In this document: positions 59,800-64,000 of the stretch, one piece after another
How the letters are laid out: each line of letters opens with the position of its first letter
Numbering within the stretch: the first letter of the stretch is position 1
Origin: Cryptomeria japonica
Taxonomy: Eukaryota > Streptophyta > Pinopsida > Cupressales > Cupressaceae
Direction of reading: 5' to 3'
DNA: 64,000 nucleotides
Assembly (NCBI RefSeq): GCF_030272615.1
Contig: NC_081414.1
Location: 822,737,896-822,801,895, forward strand
Notes under the pieces: generated by a model
Databases searched by the model: none
What the model saw: only the letters and a program-made list of their open reading frames with translations
Told to the model about the DNA's origin: nothing
Translations under genes and position numbers: made by a program

Positions 59800-61109
59800 G
59801 TGGATTAGGGTGTATCCACCCTTTCTGGAATCTTCGGATAGTTGCTCTTGAAATATTAAGAGGAATATGGAGGTGTTGTTAGTGGCTAATTAATATTTTG
59901 TTGTGGTGTTTTCTCTTCTAACAAATCAAAATAAGGCTTATCAGGGAGGTCCCTATTTTTATAACTAGGTGGGTTATTCATTAAGCCTTGGCATTTTGGA
60001 TTCAATCCTAAGGAGCACCTTCCATCAAGGCATCCTATTTAGGTTTGGCTCCCTTGGTTCTTGCAAGAATTCTAGATTAATGATACTCTATACATGATTT
60101 CTTTATAGCTTGGTTAGATAGTGAGATTGTTCAGATAGAGACTAAATAATAAGGTAATTTATTATGATTGGATCTCTATGGAAATTGATCTAAATAATAT
60201 TTTGCTAGATTACCTAAAAAATGCATCTTGGGTCATCACCATGGAGTCAATGACTATATTATGAAGCTCTCCCATTTTTATGTGAGATCTTCCATGGTTA
60301 CAGGAATTTGTAGAAGAAATGTCTTAAAGTTAACCCTATAAGGTTTTCATCCAATGTGACTTGTTTCCCAATGCCAATGATGGACAAAGGTAAAAATCCT
60401 ATGACGGAGGGGGAAGTAAATAAGGAGGGTTTTATTCTATTTAATCTTCATAAAAAGGGAATATATCATAAGAAAGTCTCAATAAATTATAGGTTAATGT
60501 GATGTATAACTGATTTAACTATCTAATAGAGTTTGACCAACATGAGATGATTCTAGAAGGGTTGCATTTTCTAGTAGGTACTTAGGTGGTAGATATGTTC
60601 TTCTCTAAAGAGGGAAAATAGCATATTTTACAAGTTGAGCTTAATGCTACTCAAGTGGTTACATATCAAATGCATGTGGGTCCTTATATTCTAGATCCAA
60701 CTGAGAAAAATGAAATGGTAGAGAGATTATCTTGCACTTTTCTTTCTCCACCATCATAGATGGAGGATTTGGATTCAATAAAAGGTATTAGAGCATTACC
60801 CACTTTAGGTATGTCATAAAAGAACCTAAAGAAGGGTGGTCTAGAGAAACCTCGTAAGTTGAGGCAAAAGAAAGGCAAGATAAATTAAAAGTAATTGGTG
60901 ATAATTTGGTGGAGTTAGGGTTAGTTAGGTTCATTGATTCCCATTTCTCCAAAATTTCTAGTGATGATTATCTTATCTTGGAATGCTAGGTGTTTGAACA
61001 ACATCCCTAGATAAAAGTTGTTTAGGATTTAATTAGGATGAATTCTCTAGATGATATATTTATTTAAGAGTCTAAGTTTTCAGGGGAGGGCATGTTCAAC
61101 ATTTCTTTC
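59800..61109 (+). pseudogene. LINE relic: end of ORF1 and start of ORF2 endonuclease
   Basis: Pieces in shifting frames read the plant LINE ORF1 of DUF4283 type in order: YQGGPYFYN near 59940, an ISMEIDLNNILLDYLKNAS stretch near 60175-60230, then YYEALPFLCEIFHGYRNL with CLKVNP near 60260-60340 (remains of a CCHC knuckle), MMDKGKNPMTEGEVNKEGFI near 60382, and finally ILSWNARCLNNIP at 60970-61008. The last is the conserved start of the ORF2 endonuclease (LSWNARGLN). The endonuclease breaks off where the copia LTR begins at 61110. Confidence 0.7.
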
Positions 61110-61564
61110 TGAAAGGAACAAGAGCAAGAAGTAAAATAAAAATCTAATTTTATTGATTAAGTAATGTTACCAAGAAAGTAGAGAAACTTGAGATAAATCA
61201 CCCAAACATGAAGAGGAGACACAAGATCTTTTTAAAGGGGAAAAGCTAAGAAAAAATCCTTATGTATTATGAATTAAAGTAAAGCCTAAAGAGAGAGAGA
61301 GGGAGCAAGAAAGAAGCTTATTACAATAATATCATAGAAGAATGAGACAAGAAGAATCTCTTAAATAGAGATGAGGAGATGAGTTAATTATAACTACCAA
61401 CTCTATGAATGCCACCATTCACAATATATGTGTGCAATGTGTCAACATCCTCTTAAGGAGGACAAAAATAATATTCCTTAATAAAGGAATAAAAGAAAAT
61501 ACATGCATCGAAAATAAATAAATAAATAAACCTTTACCAAGTAAAGATTAATATTCTAAGACTA
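61110..61564 (-). repeat. 3' LTR (about 455 bp)
   Basis: Minus strand: after a purine tract AAGAGGGGCATGGGAAG the LTR starts near 61564, carries CTCTATTTAAGAGATTC as TATA region (about 61365), and ends TGTTCCTTTCA at 61110. An AAATAAATAAATAAATAAA microsatellite lies at 61514-61532 and an AG run at 61291-61302. The second LTR is off-window, so limits are inferred. Confidence 0.65.
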
Positions 61565-61619
61565 CCCCATACTTCCCATGCCCCTCTTATTCTTTACTTG
61601 TGGAGTTTAGATAAAACCC

Positions 61620-63331
61620 TTCGATGGGTTGCAAACCAATATTTCTATAATGAAATTGGAAATTTTGTTCACAAAGTAGCTTTGTTAGAATATCAACAAC
61701 TTGATCTTCTCCCTTGTAATATAGAAGTTAAACTTTCTTTTCTTTAATTAGTTCTATAATAAAGTGGTGTTGGAGAGCAATGCATTTGGTCCTTGCACAG
61801 AAGATGAGATTCTTAGCCAAGGAAATGACATGTTGATTGTCATGCAATACAAAGGTGTTGGATCTTGTTGAGATAGCCTCAAATCTTCAAGAAATCTTCT
61901 AATCCATAAGGGTTCTTTAGAGGCATTAGAGAATCCTTTATATTAAGCTTCTATGGAACCAAGATAGGTAGACTATTGTTTCTTAATATTCTAATAAATG
62001 GCACCTGATCCAACAAAGAAATAATATCCACAAGTATATTTCATATCATTGGGATCTCCCCCTAGATCTGAATCAGTAAATCCTTTTAAAATGAAATCAC
62101 AATTTGCATCATAAAATAAACCAACATTAATAGTTCCTTTAATTTATCTCAAAATAATTTTTTCAACTTACAAGTAAGTTTGTTGAGGATTAGAGATAAA
62201 TATAGAAACTAAACCCACACTAAAAGCAATATATGGTCTAATAACAGTTAAATAATTTAAATTTCAAACTAGTTTTCTACATAAAGTAGTATCAATTAAA
62301 GGAGTTTGTGTATCAAGCATTAACTTTGTTCCTAATTAACAAGGAGTAGATACATGATTAGCATCATTCATTTTAAACAAGTTGTCTAAAAGAGCTTGAG
62401 CATATTTAATTTGAGAGTAGAATTCATTGAGGTGTTTGCCAAATTTTCATTCCAAATAAATAATGGAAAATACCCAAATCAATCATTTGAAATTTTTTAT
62501 TGAGTTGAAACTTAATTTCAAAAATCAAATTATTGGAACTTCAAGTTAAAATTAAATTATCTACATATAAAATAATAATCACAATGTCATCTACATTATG
62601 ATTAATATATAAATTTGGATAATTTTGACTTCTAATGAAACCTTGAGAAAGAAAGAATGCATTTATCTTAGAATACCATAAACTAGGAGATTGTTTCAAA
62701 CCATAATTGATTTCTTTAACTTGAAAACTAAATGATTATTACCTTCCTTAACAAAACCAGGAGGTTGAGACATCTAAATTTCCTCATGTAAATCACCATT
62801 TAGAAAAGCACTTTTGATATCCATTGGATGAATAGGCCAATGTATATTAGAATCTAAAGCAAGAACTAGATTAATAGTAGGAATTTTAGATACACGAGAA
62901 AAAGTTTCGTCATAATCTAAGCCTTCAATTTGAGAAAAGCCTCTAGAAACTAATCTAGCTTTAAACTTACTAACTTAATTATTTACATTCAACTTAGTTT
63001 TATATAACCATTTACAAGAAACAAGATTTTTACCTTGAGGTAAAGGAATTAAATCCCAAGTGTGATCATTTGAATTCATAATAGTAGACATCAAAGCATA
63101 ATTGCAATAATTTACTCTTCTAGCCTTAAGTTTATCTTTTATAGCTATATAATCATCACTTTGTTCAATAAAAGTATTAAACCACTTAGTATTTATTTTA
63201 GATGTGAGAGAATCATCACTAGAAGAAGAATCATTAGGAGTGGAATTATCATGATCATCATCTCTATCACTAGAAGGAAGAGATACATTAGGAGTATGGT
63301 TTAGAGAAGGAGGTTGGTCCACTACAACCAC
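61620..63331 (-). pseudogene. Copia RT and RNase H, decayed
   Basis: The open part 63331-62975 holds an acidic, Ser/Asp-rich linker then HTWDLIPLPQGKNLVSCKWL, the RT start. Further down, through many stops: KARLVSRGFSQIEGLDYDET, MDIKSAFLNGDLHEEI, SQPPGFVKEGNNHLVFKLKK, then RNase H pieces KGFTDSDLGGDPNDM, GYYFFVGSGAIY and KEPLWIRRFLEDL down to about 61880. The catalytic YVDD region near 62570 is unreadable. It is not functional. Confidence 0.8.
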
Positions 63332-63584
63332 AACTTTCCTTTGAGAAAATTCATTATCCTACACTTTAGAACAATCACGAATACCATTTTCAAGAAATAC
63401 AAATATTTATAAAAAATTTAACTTTGTTAGTGATTGGATTGTAAACTCTATATGCTTTAGAATGCTCATCACACCCAATAAATATATAAAAAGAAGATGT
63501 AGAATCTATTTTTTGTCATTTCTGTTTTGGTTTATGAACATAAGCTATTGAACCAAAAATATTGACATTCTTTAAAATGGGATT

Positions 63585-63908
63585 TCAAATAGACCAAGCC
63601 TCTTGAGGAGTTATATCATTTAAATATTTGGTAGGTGTTGTATTAATGAGATAAGTAGTACAAGCCATAGCTTCAACCCAAAATTTATAATCCATATTCT
63701 TAGTATGCAATAAACATCTAGTCATTTCAATAATGATTCTATGATTTCCTTTTGCTATACCATTTTGTTTATGTTTATAGGGGATAGTAAGCTCATGGCT
63801 AATACCAAAATATTTCAAATAACTATTAAAAGCATGATTCGCATATTCCTTACCCTTATCAGTTCTAAGTATTTTAATCTCAAAACTATATTGGCTTTCA
63901 ACAAACAT
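63585..63908 (-). pseudogene. Copia integrase, C-terminal part of catalytic core
   Basis: IKILRTDKGKEYANHAF carries the second catalytic Asp (LRTD-x-GxE), and YKHKQNGIAKGNHRIIIEMT has Lys where the catalytic Glu (GIAERxNR) belongs, so it is inactive. YKFWVEAMACTTYLINTTPT follows as in other copia integrases. The reading runs from 63908 to 63585; a run of stops then separates it from RT. Confidence 0.85.
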
Positions 63909-64000
63909 ATTAAATTCAATAAAAATATCAAGAACTTTATCCCTACTATGAAGAAAATAGATCCCAATTCTTCACAAATAATCCTTGGATGGAGGGGTCC

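Larger units (their letters stand above)
61110..64000 (-). mobile_element. Ty1/copia retrotransposon, truncated by window end
   Basis: The 3' LTR at 61110-61564 is followed on the minus strand by RNase H, RT and integrase in copia order. It differs from the other copia elements: LTR only about 455 bp, and RT motifs such as MDIKSAFLNGDLHEEI and MSQPPGFV. It inserted into the LINE relic ending at 61109. The 5' LTR, gag and protease lie beyond the window. Confidence 0.85.

Overview
This window looks like intergenic DNA from a large, repeat-rich plant nuclear genome. It is AT-rich and has no operons, rRNA, recognisable tRNA or CRISPR. Most of it is LTR retrotransposons, LINE fragments and older transposon fossils. 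The LINE ORF1 style, the long decayed copia and gypsy copies and a multi-kilobase telomere-like block suggest a gymnosperm, most likely a conifer. That is an inference, because no taxonomic marker gene is present.

Layout. (1) 1-6729: a minus-strand LTR element with initiator-Met-type PBS and G-rich polypurine tract. It has a zinc-knuckle gag-like ORF and a long second ORF in place of pol. It is inserted in the 5' LTR of (2) 6730-18590, a plus-strand gypsy-type element with repeat-rich gag-like, retropepsin-like and G-patch-like coding but no visible reverse transcriptase. Its coding region is split by a minus-strand, 5'-truncated LINE at 9316-12659, flanked by the 10-bp duplication AATTAATAAA. 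(3) 18604-26214: a plus-strand Ty1/copia element with both LTRs, a 5-bp target duplication (GTATC), and gag-pro-int-RT-RH broken by several stops. (4) 26215-33400: AT-rich DNA hiding a minus-strand gypsy pol relic (about 28900-29890) and a plus-strand copia RT/RNase H relic (about 30150-31100). (5) About 33510-40721: a minus-strand copia element whose 3' LTR has lost its outer end. (6) 40960-42150: a LINE RNase H relic followed by a relic of an unusual protein family. (7) About 44990-50345: degenerate CCCTAA/CCCTAAA telomere-like DNA carrying inverted repeats, a 336-bp duplication and a 75-bp tandem array. (8) 50449-54558: a tandem array of roughly 1.1-kb units carrying pentatricopeptide-repeat (PPR) gene fragments, with an inverted repeat at each end. 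(9) 54560-57870: the only stretch resembling host gene territory, with a candidate promoter and a minus-strand gene with duplicated first exons and a C-terminal membrane segment. (10) About 59800-61109: a plus-strand LINE ORF1/ORF2 relic. (11) 61110-64000: a minus-strand copia element running off the window.

No complete, clearly functional gene is visible. The LTR elements at 1, 18604 and 33510 share the same PBS type and the same kind of G-rich polypurine tract, so the autonomous-type ones could once have mobilised the first. LTR similarity judged by eye suggests 18604-26214 is the youngest insertion and the elements at 1 and 33510 are clearly older. Exon boundaries, relic limits and identity estimates were read by eye and are approximate.
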